Shown here one piece after another: positions 43,501 to 49,792 of a stretch of DNA of 64,000 nucleotides. Made by a program: the position numbers and the translations under genes. Origin of the DNA: Cyclina sinensis (Eukaryota; Mollusca; Bivalvia; Venerida; Veneridae); contig JAAONU010000014.1 of NCBI GenBank assembly GCA_012932295.1, positions 3,227,063 to 3,291,062 on the forward strand, in the 5' to 3' direction. The notes beneath the pieces are model-generated. The model was not told the DNA's origin. It worked only from the letters and a program-made list of their open reading frames with translations, and made no database searches. Numbering within the stretch: the first letter of the stretch is position 1; every line of letters starts with the position of its first letter.

Positions 43501-43825
43501 CTGAAAGCTTTAGTTTATCCATAGCTGCTGACATACTTGATGACATCACATGATCAACACGAGATGAAGCTCCTGAACACATACTGGATGACATCAAATG
43601 ATCACGTGGTGACGGGGCTGACATACTTGATGACATCACATGATCAACACGAGATGAAGCTCCTGAACACATACTGGATGACATCACATGATCACGTGGT
43701 GATGGGGTTGACATACTTGATGACATCACACCATCAAGTCGAGGTGAGGTAGCCATCTTTTTGTACTTTATCTTATTGAGTATAGCTTTTAGTTTCTCTT
43801 TACTTATATACACTCCCTCAGTCAT
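1183..43825 (-). CDS. KLHL5: Kelch-like protein, KLHL1/4/5 group (gene span, 3' part off window)
   Basis: The spliced product is a BTB-BACK-Kelch protein. Members of this family act as substrate adaptors of CUL3 RING ubiquitin ligases: BTB and BACK bind CUL3 and the kelch propeller holds the substrate; some also bind actin. Seven exons of the long form (43392-43825, 21519-21841, 8880-9076, 8311-8523, 4457-4646, 2973-3197, 1183-1345) give 1745 nt, i.e. 581 full codons. The order is an N-terminal region (1-175), BTB (about 180-290), BACK (about 290-395), a linker with the family motif [12 protein letters not shown], and kelch repeats 1, 2 and part of 3 (from about 443). All junctions are GT/AG and keep frame. 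Segments such as [39 protein letters not shown] and MSTHRHGLG match vertebrate KLHL1, 4 and 5 better than other KLHLs as I recall them. The symbol is by group, not proven orthology. The rest of the propeller lies left of position 1. Confidence 0.93.
2230..2380. repeat. Fragment of a dispersed repeat
   Basis: TTGTTGCCATAGCAACCAAA is followed by CATGTTTCAAGTTTCATGAA and a TCAC-AGGATGGCAAAC end before a C tract. The first phrase links it to the blocks at 20270 and 49565. Confidence 0.4.
2387..2410. repeat. C-rich simple tract
   Basis: Run of C with two A interruptions in intron 6. Confidence 0.9.
2973..3197 (-). CDS. KLHL5: KLHL gene, exon 6 (kelch repeats 1-2)
   Basis: Encodes residues 454-527, phase 1 split Gly codons on both sides. 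The acceptor is CTTTATAG and the donor GTACAT. It completes kelch 1 ([19 protein letters not shown]) and contains most of kelch 2 ([47 protein letters not shown]). Each repeat shows the kelch hallmark of GG followed by the tyrosine and tryptophan spacing. One small difference from vertebrate members is an Arg-Glu-Gly (GGREG) turn in place of GGRDG. Confidence 0.95.
3198..4456 (-). other. KLHL intron 5
   Basis: AT-rich intron with no repeat array, tRNA-like sequence or exon that I can recognise. Confidence 0.8.
4457..4646 (-). CDS. KLHL5: KLHL gene, exon 5 (end of BACK, linker, kelch 1 start)
   Basis: Encodes residues 390-452 with the final Gly codon split. The acceptor is TGTTTTCAG and the donor GTAAAT. 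It reads [21 protein letters not shown], the end of BACK, then [12 protein letters not shown], a linker highly typical of KLHL1/4/5, then [12 protein letters not shown], the first strand of kelch repeat 1 with its double glycine. The opposite strand has an 84-codon open frame over this exon; it is a shadow. Confidence 0.95.
5639..5863. mobile_element. Diverged TTAA-type MITE with central hairpin
   Basis: Starts right after TTAA (5635-5638) with CCTTTATCCTGCTTGC. The right end is decayed (GAACAAGG followed by TTCA). Its core at 5680-5733 forms an imperfect hairpin with 25-base arms (about 22 pairs) starting AGTGCAGACCATGATCAG. The same core layout is seen at 26332-26385, 41808-41861 and 58705-58750. 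The arm bases differ between copies but stay complementary. Confidence 0.55.
7533..7562. repeat. T30 tract
   Basis: Uninterrupted run of T. Read from the minus strand it is a poly-A, but no retroposed body is recognised next to it. Confidence 0.9.
8311..8523 (-). CDS. KLHL5: KLHL gene, exon 4 (BACK domain)
   Basis: Encodes residues 319-389, 71 whole codons, phase 0 on both sides ([16 protein letters not shown] at the left, [13 protein letters not shown] at the right). The acceptor is TTTATCTAG and the donor GTTAGTA. It contains [36 protein letters not shown] and HIRLPLMSP, the standard helices of the BACK domain, which positions the kelch propeller relative to CUL3. No missing or unusual residues are apparent. 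Confidence 0.95.
8524..8879 (-). other. KLHL intron 3
   Basis: Short intron of 356 bp between the two BACK exons, with no internal feature seen. Confidence 0.9.
8880..9076 (-). CDS. KLHL5: KLHL gene, exon 3 (end of BTB, start of BACK)
   Basis: Encodes residues 254-318, starting after acceptor ATTTCAG with two bases that finish the Gly codon ([10 protein letters not shown]). It ends in phase 0 at NNYVM before donor GTAAGG. It carries [21 protein letters not shown], the last BTB helices, and [20 protein letters not shown], the linker helices (3-box/BACK start) that in this family help hold CUL3. Next exon upstream is 12.4 kb away and the next downstream only 356 bp away. Confidence 0.95.
11340..11520 (+). 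mobile_element. SINE fragment, body and tail
   Basis: Matches the body of the 30.8-kb SINE from GAGATATTAAACCCAGGTCC to the tail GACAATAAATAAATTC, lacking the tRNA-like head. 5'-truncated copies are expected of LINE-mediated retroposition. Confidence 0.7.
12229..12360 (+). mobile_element. tRNA-like SINE head, second type
   Basis: Box A TGATCCAGTGG and box B-like GAGTTTGATACC about 35 bases apart, directly left of the Pearl-like element at 12530. Only the head is convincing. It differs from the 30.8-kb SINE in the loop region. Confidence 0.45.
12530..13206 (+). mobile_element. Pearl-like element: four ~150-bp core repeats and 3' hairpin
   Basis: Starts TATGCCCCCAAAGTGG. Core repeats begin GTCATTCAGGGGTCAAGGTC at 12572, 12723, 12875 and 13010 (steps 151, 152, 135). 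After the last comes GACAGACTGACAGATGGAC, a worn GACG/GACT-type tract, then a perfect 9-bp hairpin (TATGCCTCC and GGAGGCATA around TTTA, 13180-13201) followed by AAAAAT. This layout is that of the Pearl, CvA and DTC84 elements described in bivalves. It has no coding capacity; open frames read through the cores are shadows. Confidence 0.8.
13395..13520 (+). mobile_element. Diverged SINE fragment
   Basis: Matches the middle of the 30.8-kb SINE (GAGATGTTAAACCATTAGG, CTTTCTGTATCTTG, CTCTGCAAGGGAGCATCAG) with several gaps. It has neither head nor clean tail. Confidence 0.5.
14899..15470 (+). mobile_element. Tandem-core element, ~154-bp units
   Basis: Starts AACAAGAACCATGATGAC. The units carry CCTATGAAGTTTCAAGTTGA and CAAAGGGCAATAACTCAAAA; the first phrase recurs at 14995, 15148, 15303 and 15459 (steps 153-156). 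No terminal hairpin follows. At 15470 the sequence passes into a different repeat. The unit is related to that of the 36.6-kb element. Confidence 0.7.
15540..15880 (+). repeat. Two ~164-bp tandem units
   Basis: GTCTAAAAATGCTATTT(T/C)TTGC recurs at 15549 and 15713. Each unit continues with GGGGGCATAACTCTGC, CTCCAATAAATTAG(C/T)GTC and TCTTAGAAAGTTTCA. Probably another tandem-core element that has lost its ends. Confidence 0.65.
16150..16860. repeat. Probable old repeat with GC-richer interior
   Basis: Starts with CAGGGCTCTCGAAAACC, like some hAT ends, and contains repeated ACCGAATTTT/GACCGATTTC phrases and a GC-richer block at 16375-16640 including a poly-A run at 16260. A clear right inverted repeat and target duplication were not found. 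Its base composition differs sharply from the neighbouring sequence. Confidence 0.3.
17183..17225 (+). repeat. 3' terminal hairpin of a Pearl-like element
   Basis: TATGCTCTCCACC pairs, with a bulge, with GGTGGGGGCATA and is followed by AAAAG. About 80 bases before it lie repeated GTGAAGGTGACAGAG/GTCACAGTGACAG phrases. It looks like the 3' end of a tandem-core element whose body is lost or very diverged. Confidence 0.45.
18001..18403 (+). mobile_element. Pearl-like element, 3'-truncated, same family as 12.5 kb
   Basis: Begins AAACAAGAACTGTCACTG and CCCCCCAAAGTGGTGCTTTG, then core repeats GTCATTCAGGGGTCAAGGTC at about 18072, 18221 and 18373. The copy stops in the third core at CAAACAAATAT, without tetranucleotide tract or hairpin. 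It shows a fuller 5' end than the copy at 12530. Confidence 0.75.
18640..20300. repeat. Long array of ~165-bp units (GGGGCCAATTTTGACCC type)
   Basis: About eight diverged units, each with a phrase near GGGCGGGGCCAATTTTGACC, then CATAATTTGAACAAACTTGG, TAGAGGTCCACTAGACAATG, ACCAAATATCTAAGCTGTAG and a TTTTAAAGATT stretch, at about 18.99, 19.14, 19.31, 19.46, 19.63, 19.80, 19.97 and 20.13 kb. Adjacent units alternate between two subtypes over 19.0-19.75 kb, so a 320-bp dimer was amplified. The array passes at 20270 into a block that also follows the related copy at 49.5 kb. Confidence 0.75.
20270..20520. repeat. Flanking block shared with 49.56-49.70 kb
   Basis: GTTG(T/C)CATAGCAACCAGA is followed by TTTGAACAACTTTGGTAGAGC, a TTCATGC/A step and a CCAAGCGGTTTAGGAGGAGA phrase. 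The same order occurs at 49565-49690. It is thus a module of a dispersed element, not an exon, although it gives open frames of 83 and 64 codons. Confidence 0.6.
20525..21010. repeat. Three ~145-bp units (TTTTCAAGGTCACTGTGACC type)
   Basis: GCTTTTCAAGGTCACTGTGACC recurs at about 20535, 20680 and 20826. The array ends with CTACTGACCGACCAACTGAC, the tetranucleotide-type tract, and AATATCCCCC, where a 3' hairpin would be expected but only half is present. Confidence 0.7.
21519..21841 (-). CDS. KLHL5: KLHL gene, exon 2 (BTB domain)
   Basis: Common exon encoding residues 146-252 of the long form (the last codon, Gly, is split). It starts after the acceptor TTGTTTCAG and ends at donor GTAAGG. It holds [17 protein letters not shown], the helix leading into the BTB fold, then LCDVVLVAG, the family-typical IPAHRLVLS and [16 protein letters not shown], and VNFAYTG. 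These are the core strands and helices of the BTB domain that dimerise and contact CUL3. A methionine at residue 162 ([17 protein letters not shown]) lines up with an internal methionine before the BTB of vertebrate KLHL5, so a third, shorter start within this exon is possible. The open frame continues a few codons upstream into the intron; that extension is not coding. Confidence 0.95.
24480..24765 (-). mobile_element. tRNA-derived SINE, inverted copy
   Basis: Reverse-strand copy of the 30.8-kb SINE. The box B region reads GAGTTCAATCC on the minus strand, and the body (CCAGAGACAACCCTGGTTC on plus) is followed by GGTACC...GCCCGTATGACC. It is interrupted by a pure C tract at about 24514-24535 and ends in a short (GATA) tail, giving (TATC) on the plus strand at 24460. 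Confidence 0.75.
26220..26427 (-). mobile_element. 208-bp piggyBac-type MITE (TTAA target site)
   Basis: TTAA at 26216-26219 and 26428-26431 flanks inverted ends of the form CCCTGAACCTGCTG and CCCTTAACCTGCTTG. A hairpin at 26332-26385 has 25-base arms and loop GGAT. It is an opposite-strand copy of the element at 41766-41970 along its whole length, so both descend from one non-autonomous family. It has no coding capacity. TTAA duplications are the mark of piggyBac-type transposases, so one encoded elsewhere presumably moved it. Confidence 0.85.
27085..27348 (+). repeat. 19-bp minisatellite
   Basis: About a dozen copies of GAATAGTTTGTATGCACAT. A longer variant with an inserted TTAAT (GTTTAATTTGTATGCAC) occurs three times, so a higher-order unit was duplicated. 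Lies in intron 1 of the KLHL gene. Confidence 0.9.
30770..31070 (+). mobile_element. tRNA-derived SINE (full-length candidate)
   Basis: The head has a good box A (TGGTCCAGTGG, 30792 on) and box B (GATCGATCCC, about 30833) with a loop CTGCTAA like that of tRNA-Ser(GCT), but no acceptor stem. The body includes ATTGTCTTTTGGATGAAATG and TTTCTGTATCTTGCACTATC, and the tail is CAATAAATAAA. The body recurs inverted at 24480-24765 and in pieces at 11340-11520 and 13395-13520, which makes it a dispersed family. Transcription would be by RNA polymerase III. Confidence 0.8.
34290..34350 (+). repeat. tRNA-like box B remnant
   Basis: CATGGGTTCGAGCCCAGCATG is a near-perfect T-arm with box B, but no box A or other arms of a tRNA lie at the right distance. 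Most likely the worn head of a SINE. Confidence 0.35.
34631..34660. repeat. C tract of about 29
   Basis: Near-pure run of C after a T-rich stretch. Such runs are prone to length errors in assemblies. Confidence 0.9.
35123..35229 (-). CDS. KLHL5: KLHL gene, proximal alternative first coding exon (1b)
   Basis: A short exon coding [15 protein letters not shown]... for 35 codons plus AG. The AG joins the first G of the BTB exon as AGG (Arg), giving [13 protein letters not shown] in frame. An in-frame TGA two codons upstream marks the start, and the base at -3 is A, a good context. The donor reads GTAGTT, which is weaker than the GTAAGT consensus. The open frame is short, so this is less certain than the other exons. 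The same ending phase as exon 1a, its position between exon 1a and exon 2, and the clean start support use as an alternative promoter exon, giving a protein about 109 residues shorter with no DHVMSSSM repeats. The 5' UTR would extend to higher coordinates; its limit cannot be seen. Confidence 0.6.
36629..37110 (+). mobile_element. Pearl-like element with GACG tract and 3' hairpin
   Basis: Starts AAACAAGAAATCAGTAG and GATGCTCCCCGAATAAATGCC. Two to three ~155-bp cores contain CAAAGGGCAATAACTCC. A GACGGACGGA tract at 37030-37073 precedes the hairpin 37086-37109 (TATGCTC...GAGCATA with an inner CCC/GGG stem, TTT loop and one bulged G), then AAAT. The same element sits inverted at 57199-57803. Confidence 0.85.
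37165..37240 (+). repeat. tRNA-like SINE head remnant
   Basis: TAGTTAACTCG (weak box A) and CATGGGTTTGAATCCC (box B) lie about 40 bases apart, straight after the Pearl-like element that ends at 37110. Too damaged to be a working tRNA gene. Confidence 0.35.
37911..37962. repeat. (GAT)n microsatellite
   Basis: Interrupted GAT/ATG repeat. The open frame over it reads [16 protein letters not shown], a low-complexity artefact. Confidence 0.85.
38980..39045 (+). repeat. Tandem duplication, 33-bp unit
   Basis: TTGCTCAAGGTCAATATGAA with its following 13 bases is present twice head to tail with no difference seen, so it is probably recent. Confidence 0.85.
41180..41225. repeat. (ATC)n microsatellite
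   Basis: Interrupted ATC/ATT repeat (CACCATCATCATCAGATCAT). Confidence 0.8.
41766..41970 (+). mobile_element. 205-bp piggyBac-type MITE (TTAA target site)
   Basis: TTAA at 41762-41765 and 41971-41974. Terminal inverted repeats begin CCCTTAACCTGCTGG and CCCTGAACATGCTG. The central hairpin at 41808-41861 has 25-base arms (21 pairs) around ATCC. It is the inverted mate of 26220-26427, and lies in intron 1 of the KLHL gene. Confidence 0.85.
43392..43825 (-). CDS. KLHL5: KLHL gene, distal first coding exon (1a)
   Basis: The exon codes for 144 residues plus two bases (TG). These make a tryptophan codon with the first G of the exon at 21519-21841, so the protein reads NKKTW-YLVHHTY across the junction. 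The donor is GTATGTATG. The start ATG is preceded in frame by TGA three codons upstream, which fixes the start. Residues 1-30 are basic ([16 protein letters not shown]). Residues 31-99 are five copies of D(G/H)(V/L)MSSSM(S/C) in alternating 14- and 16-residue steps. The end is [18 protein letters not shown] followed by a short basic tail. No known domain is seen; the N-terminal region of KLHL1/4/5 proteins is poorly conserved between species. The call as coding rests on the long open frame, the exact phase match and the donor. It has no direct transcript support here. Confidence 0.75.
43526..43735 (-). repeat. In-frame 90-bp repeat inside exon 1a
   Basis: Two nearly identical 90-bp units plus a partial third encode five copies of the motif DHVMSSSM. 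Each 30-residue unit is itself a diverged pair (steps of 14 and 16 residues: a SPR-type spacer, then a GASSRV-type spacer). The two 90-bp units differ at only a few bases, which points to recent duplication or conversion, so copy number may vary between individuals. The repeat gives a serine-rich, low-complexity N-terminus with many possible phosphorylation sites. Confidence 0.85.
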
Positions 43826-43835
43826 GGGTACTCAT
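43818..43835 (-). promoter_or_regulatory. Upstream ORF overlapping the exon 1a start codon
   Basis: An ATG ten bases before the exon 1a start opens a five-codon frame (Met-Ser-Thr-His-Asp-stop) that ends 5 bases past the main ATG. Such overlapping uORFs usually lower translation of the main frame, or bias it towards a downstream start. The effect here is inferred from sequence alone. Confidence 0.4.
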
Positions 43836-46634
43836 TGTCCGAAACTACAACCATTCAGTGCTTCCACCGTTTATTGTAACCACTCTGCTGAGAATTCAAG
43901 TTACAATTTATTCAGAATTGGCATGTCCCACGATGCATCAGCATCTGACAAAACTTTGTCTATATTGATCTATTTCTCGAATAAATATAACATCGCCAGC
44001 AATTATCCTTTATTTGTATTCAATCAGTAAATGATGAGTTACAGTCTCTCCGTTACAGTCTCTCCTCTGTGTTTCGTTTAGATGCCAGCCTAATTACACA
44101 ATATTCCTGCTTCTCCAGTCACAACAGTACTGTTTTCTTCTTTTAAACACTAGATTTTTCACAATAATGATGTGAATTAGTATATAATTTCTGTGCAAAA
44201 AAGGTTTCACAAATTCATTGCTCCGTGTATACCACACAGCCTTTTATCAGCAAATCTACCCAAAAATGTCTTATTCAAATTATTAAACTAATCAATGACA
44301 GAAATGTATTTTTGGTGATAGCTCTTTCAATCCACAAGTGATAAATACAAGACCTATGGAAAACACTCGATCACAAGACCAAAATAAGGAAATTATTTAT
44401 GCATGTACTTCAATTTTCATCTATATTAGCTGTTTTAAACAGGACTATGGTCACTCCACACCAATTCTACTTTCCTAAAAACTACACAGATTTGAGGCCT
44501 TTGATCAGAATCAATTAAAATCCAACTACAAGGCAATTAAAACAATCCAAGAATTCCTTACTGACTGATATCTACCTGCCCTTGTTACAATAGCAAAATC
44601 TGAAGAACACACAAGAATTGAAAGGTCAGACACAAAATGTTTGTTTCTAAGACCTCAAACCAGTGAAACTTTTCTTCTACCAACAAAAATCACTATCATA
44701 CATCCAGTCTTTGAAATTTTTCTTTCATTAGAGCAATCTTTCAAAATTATGACATTTGTGAAGAAAAATTTATTATACATGACTCATGCAACTAATCTAC
44801 CTCTTCATTACCAGTTAGTGAGTTCTGCATTTATCACTGGAAAGGTAAATATTTATAACTTTTGTAATCCAGGAATCTGAAATGTTTTGTCTTAGTATAT
44901 AAAATGAGATTGTAACACAATGCTCACAAAAACATAACAATGGTACCAACAAAAGCAAATTGACCAATGAAATTCCACCATCAGTAGGGGCACCTAAAAT
45001 CTTACTGAAATCTCTAAGTCTTTTATTATATAGAAATGCAGAAACAGCCTTTCGGCAAGCCATGAAAAAATTTTAAAAGCCCTGTTCTATCCACAAGAAA
45101 TAACTGTTTGATTGTGAACGAAGTTCTTTCCCAGGCTGGAAAATCTCTCTTCAAGATTGTAAAGTTGATGAAAACTTGTAAACAGCAGGTGTATTGGTTT
45201 CTAGAAGTACTTTATGACGTGAACATAAAATTTTACAGAATCAGATAATTTCAGTTTAACCTATAAAGCAAATCGCAAAAAATAATTATACATAACAGAA
45301 GGCAATTTAGCCTAGCTACCAAGCAAAAAGTAGATTATTTTATTGTTAACAATGCAATGTCAGCCTGAGGGAGGGGGAGGATTCAAAAACTCAAATGAAA
45401 ATCAAAGGGAGGTAATTTTGAACAAAAGGCAATTTACTGCAAGGAATCCAAGAAAAAAATTAAATCAATGGTTGTAATGGTAACAGACCTCGTTGTGAAA
45501 AATTTTGCTCAAATTCAAGAACTTCTGTTCTGACTGCCAACAACCTTCAGATATTAAAAATCACATGACAATGATTTAAATAATATGAGAACATGCAATA
45601 TTTCTTAAAACCTGTTCTTATGAAATCTAAAAAACCTATTAGTCATTAAGCTGTTTTTGTTGTTGTTTTTTTTTTTCAAAAGACTTGGCCCTTACAGATG
45701 AGGTTGCCTTCCAAAAGAAAAACACTGCTGAAAGGGTTAATGTGTGCAAAATTATCAAAATTATGACTGCTCATACCTTTAATATAAATACATGGTTTTG
45801 CCAAATAATGAACGATCACATGACTAACAATACTGCAATTTTTAGACTTTACATAATTATCAGAGAGAAATGACATACGAATGTACTTTTTAAAGGTAAA
45901 TTGGAAATTTGGACAAACTCAGTATCTCACACATCAATATATGATATCAAAATACTATGAAATAAATTGCTGCAAAACCATTTTGTAATAATGAAACCAA
46001 ACCAGCAGAAAAAATAGCCACAGCCTTTCTGCCTATCAGAATGCATATCACAGAAATCAGGAGAAAATATTTGCAGAGATAGTAGGGTGCCAAACAATCT
46101 GTAGAAACATCTCAATATTTACTGCTATACTCAGTCTTCAGTACTCCATTTCTCAACACTCACAAACACTCACAGTTCGATTTCACTGAATGATAATTTT
46201 TCAATTTAATTTTTTTCCTGTGAAATTGAATTTTAACAGTGATAATAGACAAATATACCAGTAGCATGTTTCATTAAAAAGAGCTAAGGCTGAAAAGAAA
46301 AAAATGGTTTCCTTATTTCTTAATACTAAATTTTCAGTATTTCATGGCCAAATATATAAATACATTTGTAGGAATCATGACTGGCGGAAAAAAAAGCATA
46401 AACTGTATAGTTTAGCAAGATATGTAAAAGAAGCCTTGTTGAAATACCCTAGAAAATATTATACAGCTCGAAAGTATTTTTATGAAGTACCAGTACTATA
46501 TGTAACACAATATATGGTAATCCTAACATGGTTCGATATGGGCCAGCACAAAAAAATGTCAAATAACTCTGCTATTTCTACAGGATTTTTTAGGGGCTTT
46601 GGTCCTGTCTCCAGCTGGTATCCTATCAACTTCT

Positions 46635-46900
46635 AACAAGAGCTGCACTGAGAGAGGGACAATATACTCCCAAAGGAAGCTATGACACTGAATAAGCTTC
46701 GTCAGAAATATTGTATTATCCAGCATTTCGCAAGTTTAGAGCAGTAAGAGTATTAGTTCTACAGGTCGTGGCAATGAGATAAAAATGTGATCAAAGTTTC
46801 ATCAGGATCATAGCAAAGGTTTTGGAAATATGGAGGAGATAATGGAGGGGACAAAATGTAATCCTCACAAACTGTACATGAAGTGTTTTGAGCTGTTGAC
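46635..46900 (+). repeat. Probable worn tandem-core element
   Basis: Starts AACAAGAGCTGCACTGAGAG, the 5' form shared by the Pearl-like elements here, then GGTCGTGGCAATGAGATAAA and CATCAGGATCATAGCAAAGG. No second unit or hairpin is evident. Confidence 0.35.
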
Positions 46901-48233
46901 AATGTCATAACTCTAACTGGAAAAAAACACACAAGTAAATTTTGGACAAAACCAGAGATTGAAATTGAGGATTCCAGGATCCAGTGTTATGGGGCTACTG
47001 TACATTATCTGGATTATCTTATTTATTCTGACAAAACACAAGAGCTCACTGTTCTTCTTTTATCCCAAAACCAACAAAATTTATCATAGAAATCAAAATG
47101 TGTAAATACACCTGCCTTTCACATAAACAAAGAAGCAATTACACAAATTCTTCTCTTATTAACCTATGAAAGTGAACCATTAGGTAGTCTATCTTCTCAA
47201 GAAATGGATAGAAATGAACTTGATTAATTACTTTGATATATTGGATTAATGTAAGCCAATTCACCTGTTTCCTACAATTTATGTCTACAACTAAAGGTGA
47301 TATTAGAGATACTTGTTCAGTTGTTTCAGTTGTTTCAAACCAAGTCTTCCAACTGTTGAAATGCTGTCCATTTCCCTGACTATCACTTTTTTAGAAGGAT
47401 AAGAACTATGACCCTTTCTTTCAGATATTCTGATTTACAAGCCAGACTGAAAGATGATTAAGAAATTATAATGATACAAGTACTCTATTAATGGTTAATA
47501 ATGAATCAATCTGGAAGAAGGGCAAGAAAAAGATTATAAGAGAAGAAAGAATGGATCATATCTAATGGACATTTTATACAACCTTCGAAAAGCTACAGTT
47601 TGTAGTTTTATAAGATTTATTCAGGACTGACTCCCTTCAATTTCAATTACTTGTTAAGGAACTGCCCTTTGAACCACTCGAAAAAAAAAATCCAGGTCAA
47701 GAAAGAAAAGCTAAAACACTGTAAGTATTGTCAAGAATGATATATATATCATATATCATATGGGTCTGGTGGTTTAAATTTATTATTATCTTACAGGTTA
47801 AAGACCCAACATACTGTACAATCTGGAAAATAGGTGTATAATTAAATATAAGCTCATTCTGTAAGCCATAAAAAGCCCATGTCAATTTCTTACAGCCAGT
47901 TCTATCTTAAGAATAGGTGCATATAACAAACTGAGTAATCAAAGAAGTGGCTTAAATAAGTTCATGGTAAAAATCATGATTTGTAATCATTAGGCATGAA
48001 TAAAAAGTGTTGTGTTCTTTTATGCTGAGTATATCTACAGTGTGATACTTGATTGCTATTTTCACATCTATTGTTTGGTCAATTGTATTTATTTTCTTTT
48101 TATTGATAGTTTGAATAGAAATAAAAAATGCAAAGTACCCGTCTATTACTTCTGTTCTGTCTGTAGTCAGTTTTCTTTTATTCCTCGACTGTGCTAAGCA
48201 TTGTCTGAATTATCAAAAATAGGTGCATCTTAA

Positions 48234-48666
48234 AGAGGCTGTACTCCAGATTTGACATAAAAAAAAATTTTTTCATAAATTATATATTTAGATGCCGTGA
48301 GATTATAACAACATAATATTTTACTTCAAAACTGATTATAAAAGTCAAAATAGAATAAAAAAAATATTTTCGCTCCAGCCTGATTTGAACTCTGGACCCT
48401 CATGTTAACAAAATTTTTCCAACGCTTTTACTGTCACCACCATCGCCGCATGTGATATTACAGATATTTACTTTAAATCTTATACGATATAGTTATACCG
48501 TCGCGTTACGGTATAGCACTTTGAAAGGGAAAAAAATCAATTTATAATATAATTATTTAACTTATTTTTTGTCAGTAAGCTATTTTTTAAGCATTAGTCA
48601 TAAATATTACAAGAAATTTATAATACAAGAAAACTTTCTTTTTTTGTCATCTGGAGCACAGCCCCT
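48234..48666. mobile_element. 433-bp TTAA-flanked MITE
   Basis: Inverted ends AGAGGCTGTACTCCAGAT (left) and AGGGGCTGTGCTCCAGAT (right, reverse strand) match at all but two positions and are directly bounded by TTAA at 48230-48233 and 48667-48670. Inside is a tRNA-like box B on the minus strand (GAGTTCAAATCAGG, about 48376-48396). No open frame of note. The ends differ from the 200-bp MITEs, so this is a different piggyBac-type family. Confidence 0.85.
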
Positions 48667-49179
48667 TTAAGACTTAAGTATAAGCGCATATAAAAAAATA
48701 AGTGCATAGTTTTTCACTATAGCATAAACACATACCAAAAATAAATGCATGAAATCCTCCCTAGAATTAATATACTGATAAGCGTACGCACTTATTTTCC
48801 AGATTCTAAAGTATATTAATAATGGAAACTTTTCACTAACAAGACACATAAATTAAGGCTTTCCACAAAGACTACTTTGTTTTTCTTTCTAATGTACAGG
48901 AGACAAACCTGTCTCACATCTAATGACAGGCCTGAGACCTGTTAGGTAATAAATCTTTACTAAAACTATTAATTGTGAGAAATAAACTGTATACACAATC
49001 TTTAAAGAACCATTGGTGATAATGTAAGAACACCACTCTATTTTTAAAGTAATTTTGAACCTTACAAAAAAAACTTTAAGAAAAAAAAAGTAAAAATCTT
49101 CTTTACATCAAAGGCAACATGAAGACTGCTTAACAAAACAACAGCTAGTGCATCTACAATGGCAAAATATGACAAGATC

Positions 49180-49760
49180 AAACAGAAAGTCTTACCAATG
49201 GCCAAAACAATCAAGAGAGGTTCACAAGACATTGCTACATACCATATTCTAGAACCGTCAGCTGTTTGGTTTCTGATAATCAGTTTTTTAAGTTTTGGCT
49301 AAATGAATCTATATAAATGAAAATATCAGACCCCAACTTGGAGCCAAAAAGACACTGGGGCAAAGTTTTTCTTTTTTCTATTTCAATATTAATCATGTGA
49401 TGCCATGGTGGGACTAATTGTCTGCAGGCTGGATAAATAAAGTGACCTCAGAGACATAATTTAAAGAATCTTTGAAAGGTCAACTACACAATGCTACCCA
49501 TCAAATTTAAGACCTATTGGCTTGGTCATTTTTGCCAAGAAGATTCTTAATTTTTTTCATTCTTGTTGCCATAGCAACCAGACCTCTGCATCGAATTCTT
49601 TGAACAATTTTGGTAGAGCTTCATGACTGGAACATCACTAGCACGTTACATTAACTCTGACCAAGTGGTTTAGGAGAAGATACTATTCAAAACAAAAGTC
49701 AATAACCCATGATGCACTATGAACACAAAAACTCACCATGAGCACATTATGCTTATGTGA
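49180..49760. repeat. Copy of the 18.6-20.5 kb repeat
   Basis: Shares AGACATTGCTACATACCA, GGTTTCTGATAATCAG-like sequence, CAATGCTACC and the block with GTTGCCATAGCAACCAGA followed by TTTTGGTAGAGCTTCATG. Fewer units are present and the GC-rich GGGGCC phrases are mostly lost. Confidence 0.6.
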
Positions 49761-49792
49761 GCTAAACACAGCTATAACAAGAGAAGAGGCAG

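Noticed and set aside
46304..46636. 110-codon plus-strand frame
   Set aside because: Rich in Tyr, Lys and Phe as expected from AT-rich DNA, no domain recognised, and it runs into a repeat at 46635.
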